A stretch of 37,323 nt of DNA. Origin: Arenimonas donghaensis DSM 18148 = HO3-R19 (GTDB taxonomy: Bacteria; Pseudomonadota; Gammaproteobacteria; Xanthomonadales; Xanthomonadaceae). The stretch lies in NCBI RefSeq assembly GCF_000743535.1, contig NZ_AVCJ01000008.1:1-37323 (forward strand). Reading direction: 5' to 3'. Positions within the stretch are counted from its first letter, which is position 1; each line of letters begins with the position of its first letter. The notes below the pieces were generated by a model. The model searched no databases. It saw only the letters and a program-made list of their open reading frames with translations, and was not told where the DNA came from. Of this stretch, positions 10,748 to 20,428 are shown piece by piece. A program made the translations under genes and the position numbers.

Positions 10748-11736
10748 GGGACGGGCTGCTTCCGGGCCCGCTTGGCCTGGTACATGCGCTGGTCGGCCAG
10801 CTCGAGCAGGTCGTTGGCATCGCCGGCCTCGGCGAGAGCCACGGCACCGCCGATGCTGGCGCGCAGTGGGAGCTGCGTGCCGCGATAGTGGTAGGGCAGC
10901 GCCAGGCTTGCCTGGAACCGGGCAATGGCGCGATCGAGGCTGTCGCTGCTTTGAAGCGGTGAAAGCAGCACCGCGAACTCGTCGCCGCCATATCGCGCGA
11001 CCGTATCCGAGCCGCGCGCGCAGCCCGCGAACCGGGTGGCGACTTCAACCAGCATCGCGTCGCCGGCGGCGTGGCCGTGTTCGTCGTTGACGGGTTTGAG
11101 GTCGTCCAGGTCCACCATCAGGGCCCCCACGGCCATGTCCAGGCGATGGGCATTGGCGATCGCCGCCTTCAGGCGGTCGGCGAACAGTGCGCGGTTGGGC
11201 AGGTTGGTCAGGGGGTCGTGGGTGGCCATGTGGAACAGGTCGCTGGCGGCGTGCCGGGTGGCATGGAACATCGCCGCGGCGACGGCGTCCACCAGTAGCC
11301 CGAGCAGCTCCGCGTGGGCGTCGGAAAAGCCGTTCACCTGGCTGGACATGGCCTTGAGCACGCCCACCGTGTGCCCGTCGTGCAGCAGCGGCAACACCAG
11401 CATCGAGCGCAGCCCGACGCGGCGGCAGGCTTCACGATCCACGCGCGGGTCGGTTTCGGAATCGTCGCAAAGCAGCGCCTTGCCCTGTTCGACGCACAGG
11501 CCCGACAGGCTGCCGAGCCTTGAGATACGCATGCCCAGGCTGCGCGCCGCGATACCGGCCGCGGCGCGATAGACCATCTGGTCGCCTTCGGCGAGCTCGA
11601 TCACCGCACCGTCGGCGCCGGCCAGGTCCAGCGTACGTTCGGCCACCAGGTTGATCACGCCGCCCAGGTCGTAGCCCATGCGGGCGATGTCCGCCTGCGC
11701 CGCGATGACTTGCTTGAGCTTTTCGGTGGAAACCAT
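10744..11736 (-). CDS. GAF-GGDEF diguanylate cyclase inside the purM-purN operon
   Basis: The 330-residue soluble protein has an N-terminal GAF sensor domain (about residues 20-160) and a C-terminal GGDEF domain (about 170-325). The catalytic signature GGDEF is intact at 250-254. The allosteric I-site RGSD (241-244) lies exactly five residues upstream, so an active, product-inhibited diguanylate cyclase is expected. The start is ATG at 11734-11736, with GGAGG eight bases upstream; the longer frame to 11865 is purM shadow. It lies 25 bases after purM, and its stop overlaps the purN GTG. Its place between two purine-biosynthesis genes suggests coordination of c-di-GMP synthesis with GTP supply, but that is inference. 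Confidence 0.9.
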   Translation of the reverse strand: MVSTEKLKQVIAAQADIARMGYDLGGVINLVAERTLDLAGADGAVIELAEGDQMVYRAAAGIAARSLGMRISRLGSLSGLCVEQGKALLCDDSETDPRVDREACRRVGLRSMLVLPLLHDGHTVGVLKAMSSQVNGFSDAHAELLGLLVDAVAAAMFHATRHAASDLFHMATHDPLTNLPNRALFADRLKAAIANAHRLDMAVGALMVDLDDLKPVNDEHGHAAGDAMLVEVATRFAGCARGSDTVARYGGDEFAVLLSPLQSSDSLDRAIARFQASLALPYHYRGTQLPLRASIGGAVALAEAGDANDLLELADQRMYQAKRARKQPVP

Positions 11737-11761
11737 GGCGGTGCCTCCAGGCCGGGGTGCG

Positions 11762-12796
11762 TCAGCCGATGCGTACGCGCTCGTCGCCGCCGGCCTTGAC
11801 CACCTGGCCGATGGCGCGGTGGGCCAGGCCCAGGCGCTGCAGGTCGGCGGACACCGCGGCGACATCGCCGGGCGCCAGCACCAGCACGAAGCCGACGCCG
11901 CAGTTGAAGGTGCGCCACATTTCCTCGCGGGCCACCGCGCCTTCGCGCTGCAGCCAGTCGAACACCGGCGGCAGCTCGATCGCCGAGGCTTCGATCGCCA
12001 GGCCCAGGCCGTCGGGAATGACGCGGATGATGTTTTCGGTCAGGCCGCCGCCGGTGATGTGGGCCATGGCGTGCAGTTCGTGCTTGCCCAGCAGCTCCAG
12101 CACCGGCTTCACGTACAGTGTGGTGGGCGCCATCAGCGCGTCCACCAGCTTGACGCCGCCAACCTCGAGCTCGGCCGGGCGGCCGGCGCGGTCGTAGATG
12201 CGGCGCACCAGCGAATAGCCGTTCGAATGCGGGCCGGACGAGGCAATGCCCAGCAGTACGTCGCCTTCGCGGACCTTGGCGCCGTCGAGCAGCTGGCTCT
12301 TTTCGACCGCGCCGACGGTGAAGCCGGCCAGGTCGTATTCGCCGGGGCCGTACATATCGGGCATTTCGGCGGTTTCGCCGCCGATCAGGGCGCAGCCCGC
12401 GAGCTCGCAGCCCTTGGCGATGCCGGACACGACGGCGACGGTGGTCTCGACGTCGAGTTTGCCGGTGGCGAAATAGTCCAGGAAGAACAGCGGCTCGGCG
12501 CCCTGGACCAGCACGTCGTTCACGCACATGCCGACCAGGTCGATGCCGATGCTGTCGTGGCGGCCCAGCTGCTGGGCCAGCTTGAGCTTGGTGCCGACGC
12601 CGTCGGTGCCCGACACCAGCACCGGCTCGCGGTACTTGCCGGCCAGGTCGAACAGGGCCCCGAAGCCTCCCAGGCCGCCCATCACTTCCGGCCGGAAGGT
12701 GCGCTTGACCAGCGGTTTGATGCGCTCGACGAGCTCGTTGCCGGCGTCGATATCGACACCCGCGTCGCGGTAGGTGAGGGGAGTGGGCGTGGTCAC
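11762..12796 (-). CDS. purM: Phosphoribosylformylglycinamidine cyclo-ligase PurM
   Basis: PurM closes FGAM to AIR using ATP, step five of purine synthesis. The family motifs [25 protein letters not shown] and [11 protein letters not shown] are all present. A GTG start at 12794-12796 gives 344 residues, almost identical to the E. coli enzyme; there is no in-frame ATG at a suitable place and the frame upstream has no homology. It is the first gene of the minus-strand operon and is divergent from the DUF2066 gene across about 200 bases that contain a REP doublet. Confidence 0.95.
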   Translation of the reverse strand: MTTPTPLTYRDAGVDIDAGNELVERIKPLVKRTFRPEVMGGLGGFGALFDLAGKYREPVLVSGTDGVGTKLKLAQQLGRHDSIGIDLVGMCVNDVLVQGAEPLFFLDYFATGKLDVETTVAVVSGIAKGCELAGCALIGGETAEMPDMYGPGEYDLAGFTVGAVEKSQLLDGAKVREGDVLLGIASSGPHSNGYSLVRRIYDRAGRPAELEVGGVKLVDALMAPTTLYVKPVLELLGKHELHAMAHITGGGLTENIIRVIPDGLGLAIEASAIELPPVFDWLQREGAVAREEMWRTFNCGVGFVLVLAPGDVAAVSADLQRLGLAHRAIGQVVKAGGDERVRIG

Positions 12797-12850
12797 GGCG
12801 GGTCCGGCGCGTAGGAAAGACGGCCATTCTACCGTCCGCGGCAGCCCCCT

Positions 12851-12930
12851 TGTAGGAGCGGCTTCAGCCGCGAAGCTCTTGCCTTTGCCTTCAGCAAAGC
12901 AGTACTTCGCGGCTGAAGCCGCTCCTGCAG
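12851..12930. repeat. REP doublet, subfamily B, between purM and DUF2066
   Basis: Inverted REP units at 12851-12874 and 12907-12930 have stems GCGGC/GCCGC and loop TTCA. They are separated by about 32 bases that are themselves partly symmetrical (CTTTGCCTTCAGCAAAG). The doublet occupies the central third of the divergent purM/DUF2066 promoter region, leaving about 54 bases on the purM side and 67 on the other for promoters. Confidence 0.88.
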
Positions 12931-12997
12931 GGAGGAACATGGACGCGCCGGCCCCTATCCGGCACCATTCCAGCTTGCCCTGCACGCCCCCGAGCCC

Positions 12998-14173
12998 ATG
13001 CGCCCACGCCTCCACATCCGCTTGTTCGTCGTCCTGCTGGCCCTGGCGGCTGCCCCGTGGGTGGCCGCCCAGTCGCCCGCGCCCGTTGCAGCGGCCGAGT
13101 CCGGCGAGCCGGGCCTGGTGGCCGAGGCCGACACCCCGCGCGACATGGCGCTGTACACCGGCGAAAGCGAACTGCTCAGCCAGGACGCCGGCGAGCGCCG
13201 GGCCGCGACGGCCCGGGCCCTGGCCCAGGTGCTGGTGAAGCTGACCGGCGAGCCGCTGGCGAGCGCCAATCCGGTGGTGCGCCGCGCGCTGCCCAAGGCG
13301 GCCAGCTTCGTGATGCAGGAACAGACCGCCGACAGCGTCTCCGACCAGCAGGGCAATACCGCCATCGGCGGCGCACCGGTCTACAAGACCACGCTCCGCG
13401 TCCAGTTCGACCCCAACAAGGTGGATGCGCTGATCGTCGGCGCCGGCCTGCCGTACTGGGGTCCGGACCGGCCCAGTCCGATCCTGTGGCTGGCCATCGA
13501 CGACGGCCGCGGCGCCCGGCTGGTCAACGCCGGCCAGATCAACGTGGTCAAGCCGCTGGCCAGCCGTGGCACCGAGCGCGGCCTCAGCTTCGGCCTGCCG
13601 ACCGGCAGCGCGGTCGAGCAGGCCGCGGTGGACACCCTCTGGGCGCGCAACCCCGGGCCCATCCAGGCCCTGACCGAACGCTACGGCCACCAGACCCAGC
13701 TGCTGGGCCGGCTGTACCGCGAGGGCCAGGGCTGGACCGCCGACTGGGTGCTGTCCAGCGGTGGCAGCGAACTGTCGCGTTGGTCGTTTTCCGACCCCAG
13801 CCCGCAGCGTGCCCTGGCGTCGGGGGCGGACGGCGCCGCCGACGCTATCGCCCGCCGGGACGCCACCCGCGCGGCCGTGGGCGAACCCGGCGTGCACGTC
13901 GTGCGCATCAGCGGCCTGCGCCTGGCCGACGACTTCACCCGCGCCATGGGCTACCTGCAGACGCTGCCGGTGGTGCGCGAACTGACCGTGCTCGAAGCCA
14001 CGCCGGACAGCCTGCAGCTGCGCCTGGACCTGGCGGTGGGGCTGTCGTCCTTCGACGGCTTCCTGGCCGCCGGCGACGTGCTCGAGGCGCAAGCCCCTGC
14101 GGCCACGGCATCGCCGGACCCGGCCGGCCTGTCCGGCGAGCCCACCGAAGCCCGCTACCGCCTGCGGCCATGA
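12998..14173 (+). CDS. DUF2066 domain-containing exported protein
   Basis: The 391-residue protein begins with a signal peptide (about residues 1-24, ending AAPWVAAQ). It contains the DUF2066 pattern in which [20 protein letters not shown] is followed by a long alpha/beta body. The family is found next to purM and perM/hda in many gammaproteobacteria, which supports the call, but no biochemical function is established to my knowledge. A C-terminal segment (about residues 310-365) has a repeat-like fold prediction only. Its stop overlaps the start of the phosphatidyltransferase gene as ATGA, so the two should be coupled. The start ATG at 12998 has no clear ribosome binding site. Confidence 0.85.
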   Translation: MRPRLHIRLFVVLLALAAAPWVAAQSPAPVAAAESGEPGLVAEADTPRDMALYTGESELLSQDAGERRAATARALAQVLVKLTGEPLASANPVVRRALPKAASFVMQEQTADSVSDQQGNTAIGGAPVYKTTLRVQFDPNKVDALIVGAGLPYWGPDRPSPILWLAIDDGRGARLVNAGQINVVKPLASRGTERGLSFGLPTGSAVEQAAVDTLWARNPGPIQALTERYGHQTQLLGRLYREGQGWTADWVLSSGGSELSRWSFSDPSPQRALASGADGAADAIARRDATRAAVGEPGVHVVRISGLRLADDFTRAMGYLQTLPVVRELTVLEATPDSLQLRLDLAVGLSSFDGFLAAGDVLEAQAPAATASPDPAGLSGEPTEARYRLRP

Positions 14174-14730
14174 AGCTCCGGCACCTGCCCAACGCCATCA
14201 CCGGCCTGCGCCTGGCGATGGCGCCGGTGCTGCTGTGGCTGCTTTGGGCCGGCTTCCACCGCGAAGCGCTGTGGCTGGCCGTGGTCGCCGGCGCCAGCGA
14301 CGCCATCGATGGCCTGCTCGCCAAACGGTTCGGCTGGCGGAGCCGGTTGGGCAGCCTGCTCGACCCGGTGGCCGACAAGCTGATGCTGGGCTGTGCCTTC
14401 GCCGGCCTGTTGCTGGCGGGCGCCCTGCCGGGCTGGGTGGTGGGCCTGGTGCTCGCCCGCGACGCGGTCATCGTCACCGGGGCCGTGGTCTGGTGGCGCC
14501 TGGCCGGGCCCTTCGACGGCGAGCCGAGCTGGCTGGGCAAGGCCACGACCGTTGCCCAGATCGCCCTGGTGCTGGCCTGCCTGGTCGACCTGGCCGGCTG
14601 GGCGATTCCGGTGAACCGCCTGATCGACGGCATACTGGGCGTCGCTTTCCTTACCTTCGTCAGCGGCCTCGATTATGTTGTCCGTTATGGTGCGAAGGCC
14701 TGGCTGCACCGGAGGAAACCCACCGCATGA
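14170..14730 (+). CDS. CDP-alcohol phosphatidyltransferase family protein
   Basis: This 186-residue integral membrane enzyme belongs to the PgsA/cardiolipin-synthase superfamily, which condenses CDP-diacylglycerol with an alcohol such as glycerol-3-phosphate. The eight-residue active-site pattern is D44, D47, G48, A51, K52, G61, D65 and D69, so lysine replaces the arginine of the classical DGxxAR element. About five hydrophobic helices surround it. It overlaps the genes on both sides by ATGA. The actual alcohol acceptor cannot be told from sequence; it may be a second copy alongside a housekeeping pgsA elsewhere. Confidence 0.88.
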   Translation: MKLRHLPNAITGLRLAMAPVLLWLLWAGFHREALWLAVVAGASDAIDGLLAKRFGWRSRLGSLLDPVADKLMLGCAFAGLLLAGALPGWVVGLVLARDAVIVTGAVVWWRLAGPFDGEPSWLGKATTVAQIALVLACLVDLAGWAIPVNRLIDGILGVAFLTFVSGLDYVVRYGAKAWLHRRKPTA

Positions 14731-15917
14731 ATACGCTTCCCGCCCCGTCGCCCCTCGGCAACCGGCAACTCTGGCAGTGGCTGGTCGTGGCCGGCGCGGT
14801 GGGCGTGGTGATCTGGCTGCTCGGTCCCATCCTCACGCCCTTCGTCATTTCCGCGCTGCTGGCCTGGCTGGGCGAACCGCTGGTGCGCAAGATCGAGCGC
14901 ACCGGCCGTTCGCGCACCGCCGCGGTGCTGCTGGTGTTCACCCTGATGACCCTGGTGCTGGTGCTGGCGGTCCTGCTGCTGGTGCCGCTGGTGGAAAGCC
15001 AGGTCTCGAACTTCATCAACTGGCTGCCGCGTTTCGGCCAGTGGCTCACCGGCACCGCCGTGCCCTGGCTCGAGTCGCGTTTCAAACTGGAACTGGCCGG
15101 TTACGTCGATCCGAGCCAGCTGATCGCGCTGCTCAAAGAGCACTGGCGCCAGGCCGGCGGCGTCGCCGCCACGGTGATGGGCGAACTGTCCAAGTCCGGC
15201 ATGGCGGTGGTGACCTGGATCGTCAACCTGGCGTTGGTCCCCGTCGTGACCTTCTTCTTCATGCGCGATGGCTCGTCGATGCTGGCCAAGGCGCGCGACC
15301 TGCTGCCGCGGCCGATCGAACCCACCGTCACCAAGCTGGCGCATGAGTCCGACCAGGTACTGGGCGGATTCATCCGCGGCCAGCTGAGCGTGATGATCGC
15401 GCTGGGCACCATCTACGCGGTGGGCCTGACGGCCGTGGGCGTCGACCTGGGCATCCTGATCGGCATCGTCGCCGGCCTGGTCAGTTTCGTGCCCTACCTG
15501 GGGGCGATCGTCGGCCTCGGCGCCGCCGTCATCGCCACCCTGGTGCAACACGGCGATCTGATGCACCTGGCCCTGGTGCTGGGCGTGTTCGGCCTGGGCC
15601 AGCTGCTGGAAAGCTTCTGGCTGACGCCCTGGCTGGTCGGCGACAAGATCGGCCTGCATCCGGTGGCGGTCATCTTCGCGGTGATGGCCGGTGGCCAGCT
15701 GTTCGGTTTCCTGGGCGTGTTGCTGGCCCTGCCTGCCGCCGCCGTGGCCGTGGTGGTCGGCCGGCACGTTTACGAGCGCTACACCGAAAGCGAGCTCTAC
15801 GGCGCCGATGAGTCCGCCGCCATCATCACCGACGCCGAAGCTGTAAATCCCCCTGTGGGCGGGACTTCAGTCCCGAAGGGCTTCGGGACTGAAGTCCCTC
15901 CCACGAAAGACCAATGA
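14727..15917 (+). CDS. perM: AI-2E/PerM family transporter with a REP-encoded C-terminal tail
   Basis: The 396-residue protein belongs to the AI-2 exporter/PerM family with about eight membrane helices, including the repeated GxxxGxxVGLVSFVPYLGAIVG-type segment near residues 240-270. Members include transporters of varied or unknown substrate. A GGAGG lies ten bases before the ATG at 14727. The last 20 residues (377-396, VGGTSVPK through TKDQ) are encoded by a complete REP doublet and its edge. The natural C-terminus has therefore been replaced or extended, while the stop codon still overlaps the hda start as ATGA. A perM-hda order is usual in pseudomonads and xanthomonads. Confidence 0.88.
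   Translation: MNTLPAPSPLGNRQLWQWLVVAGAVGVVIWLLGPILTPFVISALLAWLGEPLVRKIERTGRSRTAAVLLVFTLMTLVLVLAVLLLVPLVESQVSNFINWLPRFGQWLTGTAVPWLESRFKLELAGYVDPSQLIALLKEHWRQAGGVAATVMGELSKSGMAVVTWIVNLALVPVVTFFFMRDGSSMLAKARDLLPRPIEPTVTKLAHESDQVLGGFIRGQLSVMIALGTIYAVGLTAVGVDLGILIGIVAGLVSFVPYLGAIVGLGAAVIATLVQHGDLMHLALVLGVFGLGQLLESFWLTPWLVGDKIGLHPVAVIFAVMAGGQLFGFLGVLLALPAAAVAVVVGRHVYERYTESELYGADESAAIITDAEAVNPPVGGTSVPKGFGTEVPPTKDQ
15854..15905. repeat. REP doublet, subfamily A, inside the 3' end of perM
   Basis: Two inverted 24-nt units (15854-15877 and 15882-15905) with stem GGGAC/GTCCC and loop TTCA are separated by the four bases GGGC. The left head carries one change (GGGC for GGGA). It is translated as residues 377-393 of the permease, in the same reading phase as the copy inside manC. 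The end of the palindrome is eight bases before the hda start codon. Confidence 0.92.
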
Positions 15918-16597
15918 CCACCCCGCAACTCCCGCTGGGCCTGCGCGCGCCGCCGGACCAGCGCCTGGAGGCCTTCGAAGCCAATGACGCCGTGCGCTCG
16001 GCTGTGCACGCCTGCGCCGTCGGCGGGTCGCGCGACTGGCTTTACCTGGCCGGCCCGTCCGGCAGCGGCAAGACCCACCTGTTGCTGGCCGCCTGCGCCG
16101 AGGCCGCGGCCACCGGCCGCCGCGCCGCCTACCTGCCCCTGGCCGCCTTCGCCGGTCGCCTGGCGGACGCCCTGGCCCAGCAGGAAGCCGCCGACCTGCT
16201 GTGCCTGGACGGCCTGGAGGCCGCGGCCGGCCATGCCGCCGACGAGGAGGCGCTGTTCCACTTCCACAACCGCGCCCGCCAGGGCGAGGGGGCGGTGATC
16301 TACGCGGCCCGCGGCAATCCGGCCGACATCGGCCTGCGCCTGCCCGACCTGCAGACCCGCCTGGGCCAATGCGTCCGATTGGGCATCGATCCACTGGACG
16401 AAGCGGGCCGCCGCCGCGTGCTGCGCCAACGCGCCAGCCGCCGTGGCCTTGAACTCGACGAGGCGGTGCTTGACTACCTGCTGCGCCGCGTCGACCGTGA
16501 CCTGGCCAGCCTGACCCGCCTGCTCGACCAGCTCGACCGGGCCAGCCTCGCCGCCCAGCGCCGCATCACCATTCCCTTCCTGCGCCAGCACCTCTGA
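15914..16597 (+). CDS. hda: DnaA regulatory inactivator Hda
   Basis: Hda is an AAA+ DnaA paralogue that, with the DNA-loaded sliding clamp, stimulates ATP hydrolysis by DnaA to prevent re-initiation. The clamp-binding motif QLPLGL is at residues 5-10. Walker A GPSGSGKT is at 47-54, and the Walker B region reads LLCLDGLE, with the non-canonical residue after the aspartate that is normal for Hda. The 227-residue length is typical. The ATG overlaps the perM stop. Because a REP doublet ends eight bases upstream, the hda ribosome-binding region consists of REP-adjacent sequence with only a weak GAAAG. Confidence 0.93.
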   Translation: MTTPQLPLGLRAPPDQRLEAFEANDAVRSAVHACAVGGSRDWLYLAGPSGSGKTHLLLAACAEAAATGRRAAYLPLAAFAGRLADALAQQEAADLLCLDGLEAAAGHAADEEALFHFHNRARQGEGAVIYAARGNPADIGLRLPDLQTRLGQCVRLGIDPLDEAGRRRVLRQRASRRGLELDEAVLDYLLRRVDRDLASLTRLLDQLDRASLAAQRRITIPFLRQHL

Positions 16598-16608
16598 CCC
16601 AGCCCCTC

Positions 16609-16678
16609 TGTGGGAGGGACTTCAGTCCCGAAATCCCCGGCCAGAGCAAACCCTTGTGGGAGGGACTTCAGTCCCGAA
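16609..16678 (+). repeat. REP array upstream of RAYT, two direct copies, 46-base period
   Basis: Two subfamily A REP units (16609-16632 and 16655-16678) stand in the same orientation, 46 bases apart. The 22-base spacer (starting AATCCCCGGCC) is identical to the spacers of the array downstream of the transposase. The array begins 12 bases after the hda stop. Identical spacers indicate tandem amplification of a 46-base unit, not independent insertions. Confidence 0.93.
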
Positions 16679-16744
16679 TTCCCCCACCTGTGGATGAAGG
16701 AAATCCCTATAGGTCAACACCACCTCAACGCCCAGCCTGCCGTT

Positions 16745-17233
16745 ATGGGCCTAACGTTCAACACACGCGGAGAATGTGCGCTTCGCCAAGGTCGCCGCTC
16801 GGTGCCCGGGCAGGCCTGTTTCATTACTTTCACTGCTTCCCAACGCCGGCGCTGGTTCGAAACATGGGAACACGGCAGCACGATGGCGGCCGCAATAGCT
16901 TCGCCATCGCAATGGACGGGCAGCGAATTGATGGCCTGGGTGTTGATGCCCGACCACTGGCACGGGCTCTTGGTGCTCGGCACGGAAAGCCGCCTGGGAC
17001 AGACACTCCAGCGGGCCAAGGGCTCAAGCGCACGCCTCTTCAATAAGCGGCTCGGGCGCAGGGGCTCGGTATGGGGGGCAGGTTTCCATGACCGGGCATT
17101 GCGAAGCCACGAGAACCTACGTGCAGCGGCACGCTACCTCGTGGCCAATCCTCTGCGTGCCGGACTCGTGGAACGAGTGGGCGACTATCCTTTCTGGGAT
17201 GCGACCTGGCTTGAAGGCGACTGCCCCATCTGA
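16745..17233 (+). CDS. REP-associated tyrosine transposase (RAYT, Y1/IS200-like)
   Basis: The 162-residue protein belongs to the Y1 HUH transposase superfamily, RAYT branch. Evidence includes the GRRSVPGQACFITFTA start, the metal-binding HUH motif in LMPDHWHGLL (H71, H73) and the catalytic tyrosine in RYLVANPLRAGLV (Y131). RAYTs cut single-stranded REP DNA at the conserved head and are single-copy, domesticated-looking genes flanked by their REPs. I chose ATG 16745; ATG 16694 is possible, and a frame from 16610 would read through REP DNA and is unlikely. The flanks hold five subfamily A units upstream and downstream, so this subfamily is probably its substrate. It interrupts the spacing between hda and amgK. 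Confidence 0.9.
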   Translation: MGLTFNTRGECALRQGRRSVPGQACFITFTASQRRRWFETWEHGSTMAAAIASPSQWTGSELMAWVLMPDHWHGLLVLGTESRLGQTLQRAKGSSARLFNKRLGRRGSVWGAGFHDRALRSHENLRAAARYLVANPLRAGLVERVGDYPFWDATWLEGDCPI

Positions 17234-17240
17234 CCCCTCT

Positions 17241-19139
<1,899 letters not shown>

Positions 19140-19272
19140 GCCACGGCGAAGCGTCGATTGGGTCACGAAACGCGGGATTGGGGTGCGGTTCGTTCAGCAC
19201 CTGGCCGGTCATCGGGGCTTACCCGTGACTTGTTTCCTTGAATTGGCGGGGGAATTACCCACTAATGCCGGG

Positions 19273-20382
19273 GTGCCAAAAGCCCTCGCCAACGCCGCGC
19301 GACTGATCCTGTGCCACGTCCTCGAGGGCGACCTGGCCGGTTTGCCCGCGCATGAGCGGCGCGAGCAGTACCGCCGGCAGACCCAGCTGTTGCACGGCCC
19401 GATGAGCGTGCTGCTGCTGGCCATGACCGTGCTGGCGGCGCTGGTGTCCGCCTTCGACGTGCTGACCCTGACCGCGGTGTCTGACCGGCTGATGGTGCAG
19501 ACCGGCGGCGTGGCCCTGCTGCTGCTGATGGCCCTGCGCTACCGCCACGTGGTGTCGATCCGTCGCCGGCGCGCGCTGGGCATGGGCTTCCTGGCGCTGT
19601 TGCTGGCCTGCCTGGCCTTGCCCGCACTGGACTGGACCGGCCCTTCGCTGACCCCGCTGGCGGTTTTCCTGCTGATTCCGGTGTCCTGGCTGCCGCTGCT
19701 GGTCAATCCGCAGGCCACCTATGGCGGACTGGCGCTGTGCACGGCGGTGGTGCTGGCCCTCCTGCTGGCGTCGACGGCGCCCCCCGGCGAGCTGTGGCTG
19801 TTTGGCCTGTACTACCTGGTGAGCGTCGGCGCCGGACTGGTGCTGCGCCGGGCCCGCAGCAACCTGGCCACGCGCCTGGACAAGCAGGTCGAAACGCTCT
19901 GGCAGCGCGCCGTCAGCGACCCGCTGACCGGCCTGCTCAACCGCCAGGGCTGGCTCAACCTCGCGGGTACCGCCATGACCGACGCCCTGCAGGCCGGCAA
20001 GCTGCCGGCGGTGCTGTTCATCGACGTCGACCACTTCAAGCGCACCAACGACCAATACGGCCACATGACCGGCGACGCCCTGCTGCGCGCCCTGGGCCAG
20101 ATCATCGACGCCCGCATCGGCCCCGGTGAATTCAGTGCCCGCCTGGGCGGTGAGGAGTTTGCCTGCCTCTTGCCCGATTCTTCCGAAGAAGCCGCGCAGC
20201 GTTTCGCCCAGCGCATCGCCGGCGAGTATCGGGAGCACGCCAGCGAGTTCGGTTCGACCCTGAGCATCGGCATCGCCACCCACGCGGACGACGACCTGCT
20301 CAACGACCTGCTCGCCCGTGCCGACGCGGCGCTGTACGAGGCCAAACGCGCCGGCCGCGACCAGGTCGTCGTCAGCCGGTAA
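19273..20382 (+). CDS. Membrane-bound GGDEF diguanylate cyclase
   Basis: From the GTG at 19273 the protein has 369 residues. About six hydrophobic helices lie between residues 45 and 192, followed by a short linker and a GGDEF domain (about 210-365). The catalytic motif is GGEEF (292-296), expected to be active. The inhibitory I-site is not conserved: the four residues five before the motif are GPGE, not RxxD. Other possible starts are GTG 19225 and TTG 19246; none has a strong ribosome binding site. The membrane part has no sensor fold that I recognise. It lies between murU and manC, without overlap on either side. Confidence 0.82.
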   Translation: MPKALANAARLILCHVLEGDLAGLPAHERREQYRRQTQLLHGPMSVLLLAMTVLAALVSAFDVLTLTAVSDRLMVQTGGVALLLLMALRYRHVVSIRRRRALGMGFLALLLACLALPALDWTGPSLTPLAVFLLIPVSWLPLLVNPQATYGGLALCTAVVLALLLASTAPPGELWLFGLYYLVSVGAGLVLRRARSNLATRLDKQVETLWQRAVSDPLTGLLNRQGWLNLAGTAMTDALQAGKLPAVLFIDVDHFKRTNDQYGHMTGDALLRALGQIIDARIGPGEFSARLGGEEFACLLPDSSEEAAQRFAQRIAGEYREHASEFGSTLSIGIATHADDDLLNDLLARADAALYEAKRAGRDQVVVSR

Positions 20383-20428
20383 ATCCGGTGTGGCACCATG
20401 GGCGCCTGTTTCCACGGCCCGCACGCCC

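Noticed and set aside
12797-14092. Upstream extension of purM to 776 residues.
   Set aside because: The extra part is antisense to the DUF2066 gene and crosses a REP doublet; the GTG at 12796 gives the family length.
16610-16744. N-terminal extension of the RAYT protein from GTG 16610.
   Set aside because: The added residues are translated REP DNA and spacer ([15 protein letters not shown]) with no family match; the RAYT core begins after 16745.
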